From: Pseudomonas sp. ABC1 | Lineage (GTDB): Bacteria; Pseudomonadota; Gammaproteobacteria; Pseudomonadales; Pseudomonadaceae | DNA: 64,000 nt | NCBI RefSeq assembly: GCF_013395055.1 | Contig: NZ_CP058349.1 | Span: forward strand, 2,106,001 to 2,170,000 | Reading direction: 5' to 3' | Shown here: positions 44,856 to 53,619 of the stretch, piece by piece | Numbering within the stretch: position 1 is the first letter of the stretch | How the letters are laid out: each line of letters opens with the position of its first letter | Made by a program: the position numbers and the translations under genes | Notes under the pieces: model-generated | Told to the model about the DNA's origin: nothing | The model's input: the letters and a program-made list of their open reading frames with translations, nothing else | Database searches by the model: none

Positions 44856-47009
44856 ATGTCCATTCGTATCGCCACCCTGGCGCTGCTCGTCGGCAGCAGC
44901 CCGCTCGCCTGGGCGCAGGACGCCCTGACCCTGCCCGACAGCACCGTCTCCGCCAAAGCCAGCGAACCACCCGCCACCGCCCTGTCGCTGGACCGGCCGC
45001 TCGAAAGCGGCTCACGCCTGAAACTGACCGCCCGGGAAAACCCGGCCTCCATCAGCGTCGCCGACCGCGCGACGATGGAACGCATCGGCGCCCGCAACTT
45101 CCAGGACGCGGCCAACGCCCTGCCCGGCGTCAACGCCTCGGCCCCACCGGGCTGGGGCGGCTATGTCGCCTACCGGGGCTTCAATGGCGCGCAGGTCAGC
45201 CAGTTGTTCAATGGCGTCAACCTGCACTACGGCGGCTCCGCCCGCCCGGTGGACGCCTGGATCTACGACCGGGTGGAACTGCTCGGCGGCCCCTCGTCCT
45301 TCCTCAACGGCAGCGGGGCCGTGGGCGGCAGCCTGAACTTCGTGACCAAGCTCGCCAACCGCGACGAGGAACACCTCGAAGCGCGCCTCGGCTACGCCCG
45401 CTATGACACCCGCGAAGCCGCCATCGGCTTCAACCGCGCCCTCAACCAGGGCCCCGGGCCACGCCACTATGCGCGTCTGGACTTCAGCCGCAACGACAGC
45501 AACGGCTACATCGACCGCCAGGAACGCACCGCCGGCAACCTGGCCTTCTCGCTACTGAGCGACCTGAGCGAGCGCCTGTCCCACACCCTGGCCATCGAAT
45601 ACCTCGAAGAACAGGAAGACAGCCCCTACTGGGGCACCCCGGTGCTCAACCCACAGCAAGGCCGCCTGCGCATCGACCGGCACCAGCGCTTCTCCAACTA
45701 CAACGTCGAGGACGGGCGCTACGAACAGCGCACGCGCTGGCTGCGCTCGATCACCGACTACCGCCTTGGGGAACGCACCCAGTTGCGCAACACCTTCTAC
45801 CACTACGACGGCCAGCGCGATTACCGCAACCTGGAGCGCTACCGCTACAGCACCGACAACACGACGGTCGAACGCCTGGGCGCCTATCGCCAGCGGCACG
45901 ACCAGGAAGTCAACGGCAACCGCCTCGAACTGACCCACGCCGGCACGTTTCTCGGCCGCGCCAGCGACTGGGCCTTCGGCCTCGACTACAACCGCAACAG
46001 CCAGACCAACTACCCACTGTCGATCTCCGCGCTGTTCGATAGCGTCACCCCGGGCCGCTTCGAACCCGACCGCTTCCTCGACATCCCCGGCATGGCGGCG
46101 CCGCGCAGCAAAGGCCGCAGTACCCGCACCGACACCACCGCGCTGTTCGTCGAGAACCGCCAGGCACTGAGCGAGCGCCTGGCCCTGGTCAGCGCCCTGC
46201 GCTACGACCATATCGACTTCGACGTCACCGAACATGCCAGCGGCAACCACCTGGAGCGGCGCTGGGACGCCCTCACCGGGCGCGCCGGACTGGTCTACGA
46301 GTTGAACGACAGCCTCAGCCTCTACAGCCAGTACAGCACCTCGGCGGAACCGCCCGGCGGCACCCTGACCAGCGCCAGCATCGCCCAGGTCAGCGACTTC
46401 AAGCTCGGCACCGGGCGGCAACTGGAGATCGGCGCCAAGCTGGACTTCCTCGACGGACGCGGCGCCGCGACCCTCGCCGCCTACCGCATCGTGCGCAAGG
46501 ACTTCCCGGTCACCGACCCGAACAACGCCAACGGCACCATCCAGGCCGGCCAGCAGACCTCCGAAGGCATCGAACTGGCCAGCTCCTTCGCCATCACCCC
46601 GCAGTTGCTGGCCAGCGGCAATATCGCCTGGCTCAAGGCCGAGTACGACGACTTCAACGAAAGCGTCGGCGGCGTGGTGATCTCGCGCAAGGGCAAGATG
46701 CCGGTGAACGTCCCTAAGCGCACCGCCAACCTCTGGCTCACCTATGACCTGGCCCCGGCCTGGCAACTGGGCGCGGATGCCCGCTACGTCTCCTCGGTCT
46801 ACGCGAACAACGCCAACACTATGTGGGTGCCCGCCTACACCCTCTACGGCCTGTTCGTCCGCCACGACCTGGACGAACACACCGAACTCAGCGCCCGCCT
46901 GCGCAACCTGACCGACGAGGTCTATGCGCGCTTTATCCACCAGTCCAACACCCAGTACTACCTGGGCGAACCCCGCAGCCTGGAGCTGGCACTGCATATG
47001 CGGTTCTGA
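44856..47009 (+). CDS. TonB-dependent outer-membrane receptor
   Basis: This 717-residue receptor begins with a signal peptide ending SPLAWAQ. The plug contains PASISVADRATMERIGARNF, GWGGYVAYRGFNGAQVSQLF and VELLGGPSSFLNGSGAVGGS. The barrel ends ...SLELALHMRF with a terminal Phe. It is of the siderophore-receptor type (FhuA/FiuA-like), but the upstream DUF2946 gene makes copper or another metal complex possible. Confidence 0.88.
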   Translation: MSIRIATLALLVGSSPLAWAQDALTLPDSTVSAKASEPPATALSLDRPLESGSRLKLTARENPASISVADRATMERIGARNFQDAANALPGVNASAPPGWGGYVAYRGFNGAQVSQLFNGVNLHYGGSARPVDAWIYDRVELLGGPSSFLNGSGAVGGSLNFVTKLANRDEEHLEARLGYARYDTREAAIGFNRALNQGPGPRHYARLDFSRNDSNGYIDRQERTAGNLAFSLLSDLSERLSHTLAIEYLEEQEDSPYWGTPVLNPQQGRLRIDRHQRFSNYNVEDGRYEQRTRWLRSITDYRLGERTQLRNTFYHYDGQRDYRNLERYRYSTDNTTVERLGAYRQRHDQEVNGNRLELTHAGTFLGRASDWAFGLDYNRNSQTNYPLSISALFDSVTPGRFEPDRFLDIPGMAAPRSKGRSTRTDTTALFVENRQALSERLALVSALRYDHIDFDVTEHASGNHLERRWDALTGRAGLVYELNDSLSLYSQYSTSAEPPGGTLTSASIAQVSDFKLGTGRQLEIGAKLDFLDGRGAATLAAYRIVRKDFPVTDPNNANGTIQAGQQTSEGIELASSFAITPQLLASGNIAWLKAEYDDFNESVGGVVISRKGKMPVNVPKRTANLWLTYDLAPAWQLGADARYVSSVYANNANTMWVPAYTLYGLFVRHDLDEHTELSARLRNLTDEVYARFIHQSNTQYYLGEPRSLELALHMRF

Positions 47010-47091
47010 CCCCGCCCCAAGCAGGGCGGGCGCCGCGCACCACCACGGCCGCCCTGCCTCGGAGGCCGCCTAACGTCTTGATGGAAATAGG

Positions 47092-47119
47092 TTTACAGGC
47101 GCGAACCAATCGCTATAAT
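47092..47119 (+). promoter_or_regulatory. tRNA-Thr promoter
   Basis: TTTACA (47092-47097) and a consensus TATAAT (47114-47119) are 16 bases apart and end 14 bases before the tRNA. This is a strong sigma-70 promoter. Confidence 0.75.
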
Positions 47120-47133
47120 GGCGCCTCTTTTTA

Positions 47134-47209
<76 letters not shown>

Positions 47210-47251
47210 TTTTAGGTCCCATAGAAGGCTGTCAGCTCTCTGGAACCACTG

Positions 47252-47280
47252 AAACCCGTCTTAATGGCGGGTTTTTCGTT
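47252..47280 (+). terminator. Terminator of tRNA-Thr
   Basis: AAACCCG and CGGGTTT form a stem around TCTTAATGG followed by TTCGTTT, 43 bases after the tRNA. A classical intrinsic terminator. Confidence 0.85.
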
Positions 47281-47403
47281 TCTGGCGCATGCCCACGAAG
47301 CGATGAGCTGCGGCCACTTGAGGATGCGTTTAGGAATACCTCGATCTGATCGAGATTTTTCTACTCTGCCTATCCGTCACCTCATGCTGATCAAGGATGA
47401 AGA

Positions 47404-47928
47404 ATGAATGTTCGCCAGCTAGGAATTGCCGTAGCTCTGTTAATGACGTCGGCTTGCTCAAACCATCAGTACAAGTCCTATGTAGGCAATGTCGATGATC
47501 CTGCCATGCAGGTCCTGGATTTGTCCGAAGGCGCTACGGATGCACCCGTCATCTATTTCGATACAACGCAGTATCGGGATTTGGGCGTCCCCTTCCATCG
47601 CTTGCTACTGGCTATCCGCGTGGATGGCAAGCAACTCCCTGAGGCGGGCAAGCACTCGATTCTGAATTACTCAGGCTACCAAGCCCTTCGCCTATCCCCA
47701 GGCCAGCATTCGCTGGAATGGTGCTGGGTGTCGATGAACAAGCTGAGGACTGGCGGTGGTCAATGTGGTTTTGTTGCGCCGGCGCTTAACTTTGAGGCTG
47801 GCAAGCGTTATCTCGCCACATGGTCTGCGTCGACATCGATTACCGGAGTCACTGGGCGTGAGCAGATGGAGATCAATGTCTCCTCTTACATCATTGATCG
47901 AGACAGCAAAGAGCAGATATTTCCCTGA
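47404..47928 (+). CDS. Putative lipoprotein
   Basis: This 174-residue protein has a lipoprotein signal ending LLMTSAC with Cys18. The mature part contains APVIYFDTTQYRDLGVPFHR and HSLEWCWVSMNKLRTGGGQC, suggesting a small exported domain. GC content is lower than in the core genes. It is the first gene after tRNA-Thr. Function unknown. Confidence 0.75.
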   Translation: MNVRQLGIAVALLMTSACSNHQYKSYVGNVDDPAMQVLDLSEGATDAPVIYFDTTQYRDLGVPFHRLLLAIRVDGKQLPEAGKHSILNYSGYQALRLSPGQHSLEWCWVSMNKLRTGGGQCGFVAPALNFEAGKRYLATWSASTSITGVTGREQMEINVSSYIIDRDSKEQIFP

Positions 47929-47960
47929 TAGCTATATCGCCCTAGGCAATAGTTTGAAAA

Positions 47961-48014
47961 GGGAACAGATTTATTGAACACATCACCATACTGCAGAAAA
48001 TAAATCTGTGCCTT
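47961..48014 (+). repeat. Hairpin repeat element, copy 1
   Basis: GGGAACAGATTTATT (47961-47975) is matched by its inverse AATAAATCTGTGCCTT (47999-48014), 13 of 15 bases. The same arm recurs in copies 2 and 3. The GTG start of the next gene lies inside the right arm. Confidence 0.7.
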
Positions 48015-48766
48015 CTTATCATAGCGAAGATGGAAAATTGCCAAAATATTACAAACTGATAACGGAGAGTACGAACCTCTCTCGACGAGTGGGAACAAGT
48101 GCCGTTATTCCAAGGGACTTTCGGGACCTAAGTTCCTCCATAATCTCATCATGCACATTTTTACAGAGTCTTATCCAGCAGATCATCTACGTAACGCACG
48201 GAGCTGAACTTCTTGCGGCGAAGCACATACTGAAGAAATTCCCAAATCCCAAGGCGAGAATAGATTTCTTATGTTCATTTCCATACAGTGAGGCTGACCC
48301 AATTATTTTCTCCGTATTTGACTATGCGAAACATCTATTCCAAGACCTATACGAGCTCAGGAACATCCTCTCGCACGAAGTTTGGGCATCTAGCGAAGAT
48401 CATGGTGATGCCGTCATCTTCTCCAGCTTGGACGAAGAAGCAAGACTGCTGATGGCCTCTGGCAAGATGTGGCATATGGAGAATATGACCTCCAAAGAGG
48501 TTTTCGACGCCACAGTTCGGTATATTCGGAGCGTGAAAGTCGTGACCAGCACTGACCTCCGCATTGCAATGGGCGATGCTAATTTGTGCTCGTGGATTCT
48601 CATGCACATCGGTAATGTTCTCAATGAGCAGGATGCTACGAGAAAGGCAGAAGCGCGACAGCTTTTCCTTCAATACAAGGGAACATCACACCTCTTTGCT
48701 GACATACCACCGGCCACTGGAGTCCTAAATTTTAACGCCTCCAGAAACAAAGAAATCCAAGATTGA
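48008..48766 (+). CDS. HEPN-like protein of unknown function
   Basis: This 252-residue, AT-rich gene encodes a mostly helical protein. The segment HLFQDLYELRNILSHEVWAS contains R118-N-x3-H123, which fits the R-x4-6-H motif of HEPN RNases and abortive-infection proteins. The start at GTG lies inside a repeat arm, and an in-frame TTG at 48041 is possible. Codon and base use differ from the core genes, indicating transfer. It is flanked by two hairpin repeats of the same family. A defence or toxin role is an inference from one motif. Confidence 0.65.
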   Translation: MPSYHSEDGKLPKYYKLITESTNLSRRVGTSAVIPRDFRDLSSSIISSCTFLQSLIQQIIYVTHGAELLAAKHILKKFPNPKARIDFLCSFPYSEADPIIFSVFDYAKHLFQDLYELRNILSHEVWASSEDHGDAVIFSSLDEEARLLMASGKMWHMENMTSKEVFDATVRYIRSVKVVTSTDLRIAMGDANLCSWILMHIGNVLNEQDATRKAEARQLFLQYKGTSHLFADIPPATGVLNFNASRNKEIQD

Positions 48767-48876
48767 ACTGGGGGCGCAAAAGTTTTGTATCTCTCGGCAG
48801 ATAAAAAGCCTCCCCCTTCGGACTGTGGCCTGTTGCCGTTTCATATGGGTAGCCATTGTTTCGCTGTCATGGGAAA

Positions 48877-48932
48877 GGGGACAGATTTATTTTCTCGGCG
48901 TGTGTTAATCGAAAACAAATAAGTCTTTTCCC
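48877..48932 (+). repeat. Hairpin repeat element, copy 2
   Basis: GGGGACAGATTTATTT (48877-48892) faces AAATAAGTCTTTTCCC (48917-48932), 13 of 16 bases inverted. It lies after the HEPN-like gene, matching copy 1 before it. Confidence 0.7.
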
Positions 48933-48952
48933 ACTTAAGCACTTGATTAAAG

Positions 48953-49567
48953 TTAACCATCACATGCTGTAGACAAAATGGTGTTGTCGCGACTAATAGT
49001 CTTGATGAACACGGTGCAATTCATGCCTGCCACTTTATATGACAAGCGCTCTCCCGCGCGCCCCTCAAACGGCTGCCCACTAAAAGTCCCTTTTACTCGA
49101 GATCGAGGATAGATAATCTCAACGGCAAGCGCTGCCAACCCTGGGATAACGTCTTCGCTCTGCCCTTCACTCAGCTCAACAGTAACGGGCTGTTTCGCAG
49201 CACCCTGAAGTTTAGATTTCAGTCTTAGATATTTTTTGTTAGCCTCAGAAAGTTCAACAGTCGCTACCTTCAGCTTTTCATCAAGAGTATTGTTTTCCTG
49301 TTGCAACTCAGCAACGCGCCCTTCAAGCAACTGCTGATCAGCGCGACTTTTTAGTGAGGCGTTAATTTCAGCGCTAGCATTCTTCAGATTTTTTATTGTT
49401 TCTGGAAGAGTCCAACTACTGGCCTCTCGCATGGCCGCAATTTGCTTGTCCCTCTCAGAGACTTTATCGAGCTGTATTTTCCAAGCCGCCCCTCCAGCTG
49501 CCACTGCTGCAGCTAACACTAACGCGCCCCAACAAGCCACATCAGAACCAGCACCACCCGCTGCCAT
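48953..49567 (-). CDS. Membrane-anchored coiled-coil protein
   Basis: This 204-residue protein has an N-terminal membrane segment (GALVLAAAVAAGGAAWKI) and then a long coiled coil (residues about 35-125, including LLEGRVAELQQENNTLDEKL). A C-terminal beta-rich domain has two Cys (GMNCTVFIKTI, LSTACDG). The start has AGGAGAAAATT before the ATG. The gene is AT-rich and lies in the island. No family recognised; a periplasm-facing structural or sensor role is possible. Confidence 0.7.
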   Translation of the reverse strand: MAAGGAGSDVACWGALVLAAAVAAGGAAWKIQLDKVSERDKQIAAMREASSWTLPETIKNLKNASAEINASLKSRADQQLLEGRVAELQQENNTLDEKLKVATVELSEANKKYLRLKSKLQGAAKQPVTVELSEGQSEDVIPGLAALAVEIIYPRSRVKGTFSGQPFEGRAGERLSYKVAGMNCTVFIKTISRDNTILSTACDG

Positions 49568-49942
49568 AATTTTCTCCTGTGGACCAAGGAATAAAAATAC
49601 CCAAGTTTATGCACACTGTCCATCAGTATAAAAGCTATGAATTGACCGAATCCTACATTTTTGCCAGATGGTACAACAACCTTGCAGACGCTGCCCGGAA
49701 CAGATCCACACGAGTTTTCACTTCGAGCAAGTACAGACAAACAGAGAGGCATACTGGTTAGCGGGATGCTGCGAGAGTAGAAGTTAATTGCTTCAGGATT
49801 CGCAGACACCTCCGACTGACTTCTTTTGGCCGGAATAGTACACTTACAATACTTAGAAAAAGAGGACAGATTTTCGATTACATTCCTGTACAAAACCTGC
49901 CCTCATTACTATAACATATGAAGCAAAGCCTCTTTACCGAAA
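49568..49942. other. Gene-free AT-rich spacer with repeat copy 3
   Basis: These 375 bases carry no convincing gene; the open frames present lack ribosome sites and family resemblance. The only structure seen is the hairpin at 49862-49904. Confidence 0.5.
49862..49904 (+). repeat. Hairpin repeat element, copy 3
   Basis: GAGGACAGATTTT (49862-49874) faces AAAACCTGCCCTC (49892-49904), 11 of 13 bases inverted. The left arm shares GGACAGATTT with copy 2 and is close to copy 1. Confidence 0.55.
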
Positions 49943-50152
49943 TTAGCTACCTTCAACCGTCAATATCAACTGCCCCTCTCGCACCTCGACATTAACGGGT
50001 TTATTGATCAGGAAGCTGGCTTTTTCCAGCCAGTAGCCTTTCAGCAGGATAAAGGGGACGGCGGGGCTGGCTTTATATTGTTCTCGACGGCGTGCCGAGG
50101 AATATTGGTAATCGTAGAAGCCGGGACGGACTTTGAGTTTGCGGTTTTTCAT
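49943..50152 (-). CDS. symE: SymE-family toxin-like protein
   Basis: This 69-residue protein has the SymE core FILLKGYWLEKASFLINKPV followed by VNVEVREGQLILTVEG, resembling the AbrB-like fold of E. coli SymE, an SOS-induced toxin repressed by antisense RNA SymR. The start is preceded by AAAGGTTCTCTG. A SymR-like antisense RNA would be expected on the plus strand over the start, but I cannot identify it by eye. It closes the low-GC island. Confidence 0.82.
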   Translation of the reverse strand: MKNRKLKVRPGFYDYQYSSARRREQYKASPAVPFILLKGYWLEKASFLINKPVNVEVREGQLILTVEGS

Positions 50153-50352
50153 CAGAGAACCTTTCAGAAAGAAACCGTAAATGTTTCCGGGTTACGGCTT
50201 TGCCCGCCTGAAAGGAGTTATCAAGCTCCGAGCCGCCAGCATATGGGCACAACCAATAGAGTCAATATCGAGCGCCGGAATCTGCCAAGCAGTTCACATT
50301 TCCAGGTCATGCACGCTCTTGAGCCAGAACGTCACTTTCCGCTCTGGACATC

Positions 50353-50426
50353 CAGCCGTCTTCGGCGGTGTTTGTAGGAGAAGTTCGTTGGTCGTGAGTC
50401 CGCGCACCTAGGTTCCCGCCTGCGCG
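50353..50426 (+). repeat. Direct repeat, copy A
   Basis: About 74 bases from CAGCCGTCTTCGGCGGTG to CACCTAGGTTCCCGCCTGCG. It is repeated with mismatches at 50500-50574. Confidence 0.65.
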
Positions 50427-50499
50427 CACTGCTGTCCGGTACGGGTTTTGCCTGGCCCACGATACGGTGGCCTTGCGCTCATCGCTCCTGGCATCCGCA

Positions 50500-50578
50500 C
50501 AGCCGTCTGCGGCGGTGACTGTAGGAAGAAGCCCGCTGGCCTTAGCCTTGCGCACCTAGACTCCCGCCTGCGCGGGAG
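50500..50578 (+). repeat. Direct repeat, copy B
   Basis: From CAGCCGTCTGCGGCGGTG to CACCTAGACTCCCGCCTGCG, matching copy A over about 75 bases. It ends in a hairpin CTCCCGC/GCGGGAG. Two copies 147 bases apart are not a CRISPR; they look like an intergenic repeat family. Confidence 0.65.
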
Positions 50579-50621
50579 CGACGGGGTGAGCTTTTCCCCC
50601 TGGGTCACTTCGGTATTGACC

Positions 50622-50727
50622 GCGAGCCCGGCCAGCCCCTCGGAGCAACCTTCGCCGACAGGGATGTCGGCGTAGAGCTACAGGGACGTATTCATGCGTG
50701 TTGCGTAGAGGGGCTGGCCGGGCTCGC
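50622..50727 (+). mobile_element. MITE-like element with 19-bp terminal inverted repeats
   Basis: GCGAGCCCGGCCAGCCCCT (50622-50640) and its exact inverse (50709-50727) enclose 68 bases that contain a perfect inner hairpin CGCCGACA-GGGA-TGTCGGCG (50653-50672). The element is 106 bases and codes for nothing. It fits a non-autonomous transposable element or a structured intergenic repeat; no target duplication is obvious. Confidence 0.6.
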
Positions 50728-50811
50728 AACACAGGGTCGAGAGGCCGAATGAATAACTCGCTCACCTCCTACACCCAACCTCACGCCCCACTTCTGCCGC
50801 ACAAGACCACC

Positions 50812-51705
50812 CTATATCCGATGGTGCTCCACCAGGAAATCCACGAACACCCGCACCCGCGCCGGCATCGCCGCTCCGCCGACGAAGACGGCGTGGATCG
50901 GCTCCTGGTCGCCGGGGTTCCAGGCTTCCAGCAGGGGCAGCAGGTCGCCGCGCTGTATGTCCTCGGCCACGCTGAAGGCGCCGATGCGGGCGATGCCGGC
51001 GCCGACCCTGGCCAGTTGCGCCAGGGCCTCGCCACTGCTGCACTGGATATTGCCACTGACCTTGAGGGAGAACTCGCGGCCATCGCGGGCGAAGGGCCAG
51101 TTGGGTTCGGCGCGGCGGAAGTTGAAGCGCAGGCAGTTGTACCGCAGCAGGTCTTCCGGCGTCTGTGGCGTACCGTGGCGTTGCAGATAGCTAGGAGCGG
51201 CCACCACCACCTGGCCGGTGCTGCCGATGCGGCGGGCGCTCAGGGGGCTGTCGGGCAGGTTGCCGAAACGCACCGCGACATCGGCCTGGCCGCCGAGGAT
51301 ATCGACCACTTCGTCGCCCAGGGAGAGGTCGACGAGGATATCCGGGTAGCGGGCGCTGAACGCTGCCACCAGCGGCACGATGGCCAGGCGACCGTGGCCG
51401 AGGGCAGCGCTGACCCGCAGCCGGCCTTTCGGCACGCCCTGGTCGGCGATGGCGGCTTCCACCTCGCCCATGTCAGCGAGGATGCGCCGGGCGCCGCGCA
51501 GGTAGGCCTCGCCCTCGGCGGTCAGGGTGATCTTGCGCGTGGTGCGCAACAGCAGGCGGGTGCCGAGGCGCTGTTCGGTGCGGGCGATGATGCGGCTGAC
51601 CGCCGAGGGCGTCAGCCCCAGCGCCCGGGCAGCGGCCGACAGGCTCCCGGCCTGCGCCACCTGGGCGAACACTTCCATCTCCCCGGACCTGCCGTTGACG
51701 TCCAT
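50812..51705 (-). CDS. LysR-family transcriptional regulator
   Basis: This 297-residue regulator has the N-terminal LysR helix-turn-helix (FAQVAQAGSLSAAARALGLT, PSAVSRIIARTEQRLGTRLL) and a periplasmic-binding-like effector domain (residues 90-297). It is divergent from the MFS gene with 94 bases between, the classical arrangement for LysR control of its neighbour. The inducer is unknown. Confidence 0.93.
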   Translation of the reverse strand: MDVNGRSGEMEVFAQVAQAGSLSAAARALGLTPSAVSRIIARTEQRLGTRLLLRTTRKITLTAEGEAYLRGARRILADMGEVEAAIADQGVPKGRLRVSAALGHGRLAIVPLVAAFSARYPDILVDLSLGDEVVDILGGQADVAVRFGNLPDSPLSARRIGSTGQVVVAAPSYLQRHGTPQTPEDLLRYNCLRFNFRRAEPNWPFARDGREFSLKVSGNIQCSSGEALAQLARVGAGIARIGAFSVAEDIQRGDLLPLLEAWNPGDQEPIHAVFVGGAAMPARVRVFVDFLVEHHRI

Positions 51706-51799
51706 TTATGCCTCTCACGCAAAGGTGCTTGTCGCTAAAGCGGGCTAGCGCCTGAAAAAACCGGATCGTAGCATTCGCGGCATAGATAAGGAGCCTTGC

Positions 51800-52966
51800 A
51801 TGCGTATCAACCCTCCCCTCGTCGCACTCTCCATCGGTGCCTTCGGTATCGGTGTGACCGAGTTCGCCCCCATGGGCATGTTGCCCGGCATCGCCGCCGA
51901 CCTCGGCGTGTCGATCCCGGCGGCGGGCCTGCTGGTCAGCGCCTATGCCATCGGCGTGCTGCTCGGCGCGCCGCTGATGACCCTGACCACCGGCCGCATT
52001 CCCCGGCGCTACCTGCTGATCGGGCTGATGGCCATCTTCACCCTGGGCAACCTGATGTCGGCGCTGGCGACCGACTACTACAGCCTGCTGGTGGCGCGGG
52101 TGGTGACGTCGCTCAACCATGGCGCGTTCTTCGGCGTCGGCTCCATCGTCGCCGCCAGCGTGGTGGCACCGGACAAGCGCGCCGGCGCCGTGGCGGCGAT
52201 GTTCATGGGCCTGACGCTGGCGACCATCGGCGGCGTGCCGTTGGCCACCTGGTTCGGCGATCTGCTCGGCTGGCGCACGGCGTTCTGGGGGATCGCCGGC
52301 CTGGGCGTGGTGACCATGGCCGCGCTGTGGTTCGCCCTGCCGGACGTGCCGTTGCAGAAAAGCGATGGCGTGCTGGCGGAAATCCGTGTGCTGGGCCGTG
52401 GCCCGGTGCTGGCGGCGCTGGCCCTGACCGTGGTCGGTTCGAGTGCGATGTTCACCGTGTTCACCTATATCGCACCCATCCTCAAAAGCGAGACACACGC
52501 CTCCACAACTTTTGTCACGGCCATGCTGATGCTGTACGGCATCGGCCTGACCCTGGGCAATATCTGGGGCGGCAGGGCCGCGGACCGTTCGATCGACCGC
52601 ACCCTGATCGTCTCGCTGGGCCTGCTGATCGCGGTGCTGCTGGCGTTCGCCGTGCTGATGCGCTGGCCGCTGCCGGCCGCTGTGTCGATCCTGATCTGGG
52701 GTATCGCCAGCTTCGCCCTGGTGCCGCCGTTGCAGATGCGCGTGATGGAAGCGGCCAAGGACGCGCCCAACCTGGCGTCGGCGGTGAACATCGGCGCGTT
52801 CAACCTGGGCAATGCGATTGGCGCGGCGCTGGGTGGCGCGGTGATCAATGCCGGGCTGGGCTATCCGGCGATTTCCCTGGCGGGGGCGGCGATGGCCGGC
52901 CTGGGGCTGTTGATGGTGCTGGGGGCCGCCTGGCGCGCCAGGGCCGCTGCGGTTGCCGCGATATAG
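51800..52966 (+). CDS. MFS transporter, DHA1 type (AraJ/YdhP-like)
   Basis: This 388-residue protein has 12 membrane segments and the pattern FGIGVTEFAPMGMLPGIAAD in TM1, then GAPLMTLTTGRIPRRYLL and ARVVTSLNHGAFFGVGSIVA. These are typical of AraJ/YdhP-type exporters of sugars or drugs. The start follows AAGGAGCCTTGC. Likely controlled by the divergent LysR gene. Confidence 0.9.
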   Translation: MRINPPLVALSIGAFGIGVTEFAPMGMLPGIAADLGVSIPAAGLLVSAYAIGVLLGAPLMTLTTGRIPRRYLLIGLMAIFTLGNLMSALATDYYSLLVARVVTSLNHGAFFGVGSIVAASVVAPDKRAGAVAAMFMGLTLATIGGVPLATWFGDLLGWRTAFWGIAGLGVVTMAALWFALPDVPLQKSDGVLAEIRVLGRGPVLAALALTVVGSSAMFTVFTYIAPILKSETHASTTFVTAMLMLYGIGLTLGNIWGGRAADRSIDRTLIVSLGLLIAVLLAFAVLMRWPLPAAVSILIWGIASFALVPPLQMRVMEAAKDAPNLASAVNIGAFNLGNAIGAALGGAVINAGLGYPAISLAGAAMAGLGLLMVLGAAWRARAAAVAAI

Positions 52967-53047
52967 CGAGAAAGAGCCGTCTTCCAACCAGAGCGATCTG
53001 CTTCTGGCCGGAAGCGGAAGAGGTGTTGTCTTCTGTGCCGGACGCGA

Positions 53048-53422
53048 TCAGTCCTCGCATCCCCAGACGCGCACCGTGCAGCTGCTGCCGCCCTGCGCCT
53101 GGCACTGGGAAATGGCGCCGCCTTGTGCAGCCCCCGAAGAGGATGCCGTGGCCCAGCCATAGATGCTCGAACCGCTGGCCTGGTCCGCTGCATAGGCCGC
53201 GCACTCATTGGCGAATTGCAGGACGACCTGGCAGCCCGCGCCGCACTCGTTCAGCGCACGGGCCTGGGCCTGGCCGAAGTCGGCGTAGCTGTAGGCAAAG
53301 CCATATTGGTCGCCCTGGTTGCTGTCGATGGCCAGGGCCCCGGCGGCCGACGCCTGCCCTGCACCCAGTGCCAAGGCCAGACCAAGGGAAAGGGTGCGCA
53401 CAACACGAACGGCTCGCGACAT
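53048..53422 (-). CDS. DUF4189-domain exported protein
   Basis: This 124-residue protein has a signal peptide ending LGAGQASA. The mature part is AGALAIDSNQGDQYGFAYSY, then QARALNECGAGCQVVLQFAN and SQCQAQGGSSCTVRVWGCED. This is the DUF4189 pattern with six Cys, probably disulfide-linked in the periplasm. Function unknown. It is convergent with the MFS gene. Confidence 0.85.
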   Translation of the reverse strand: MSRAVRVVRTLSLGLALALGAGQASAAGALAIDSNQGDQYGFAYSYADFGQAQARALNECGAGCQVVLQFANECAAYAADQASGSSIYGWATASSSGAAQGGAISQCQAQGGSSCTVRVWGCED

Positions 53423-53619
53423 GGGTAATACCTGTAACTAGAGGGTTAGGGAGGCGCCATTCTAGCGATTGCCCCTGGCGCCCACGGCAGGACGATAGTC
53501 GCGCTTGCCTGGTTCGCAAGCATGGCATCCGCAGGTCCGGCATACCCATCACACCCTGCGACCCCTGCGCGGTCAGGTCCAATACCCACACCGTGGCTTA
53601 GCTGATAGAGTCGCGCCCC

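Noticed and set aside
49519..49893. 124-codon minus-strand frame in the island
   Set aside because: No ribosome site, unusual composition, and it overlaps the start of the coiled-coil gene and a repeat hairpin.
50353..50578. Possible short CRISPR array
   Set aside because: Only two imperfect copies of about 75 bases, separated by 73 bases, and no cas genes.
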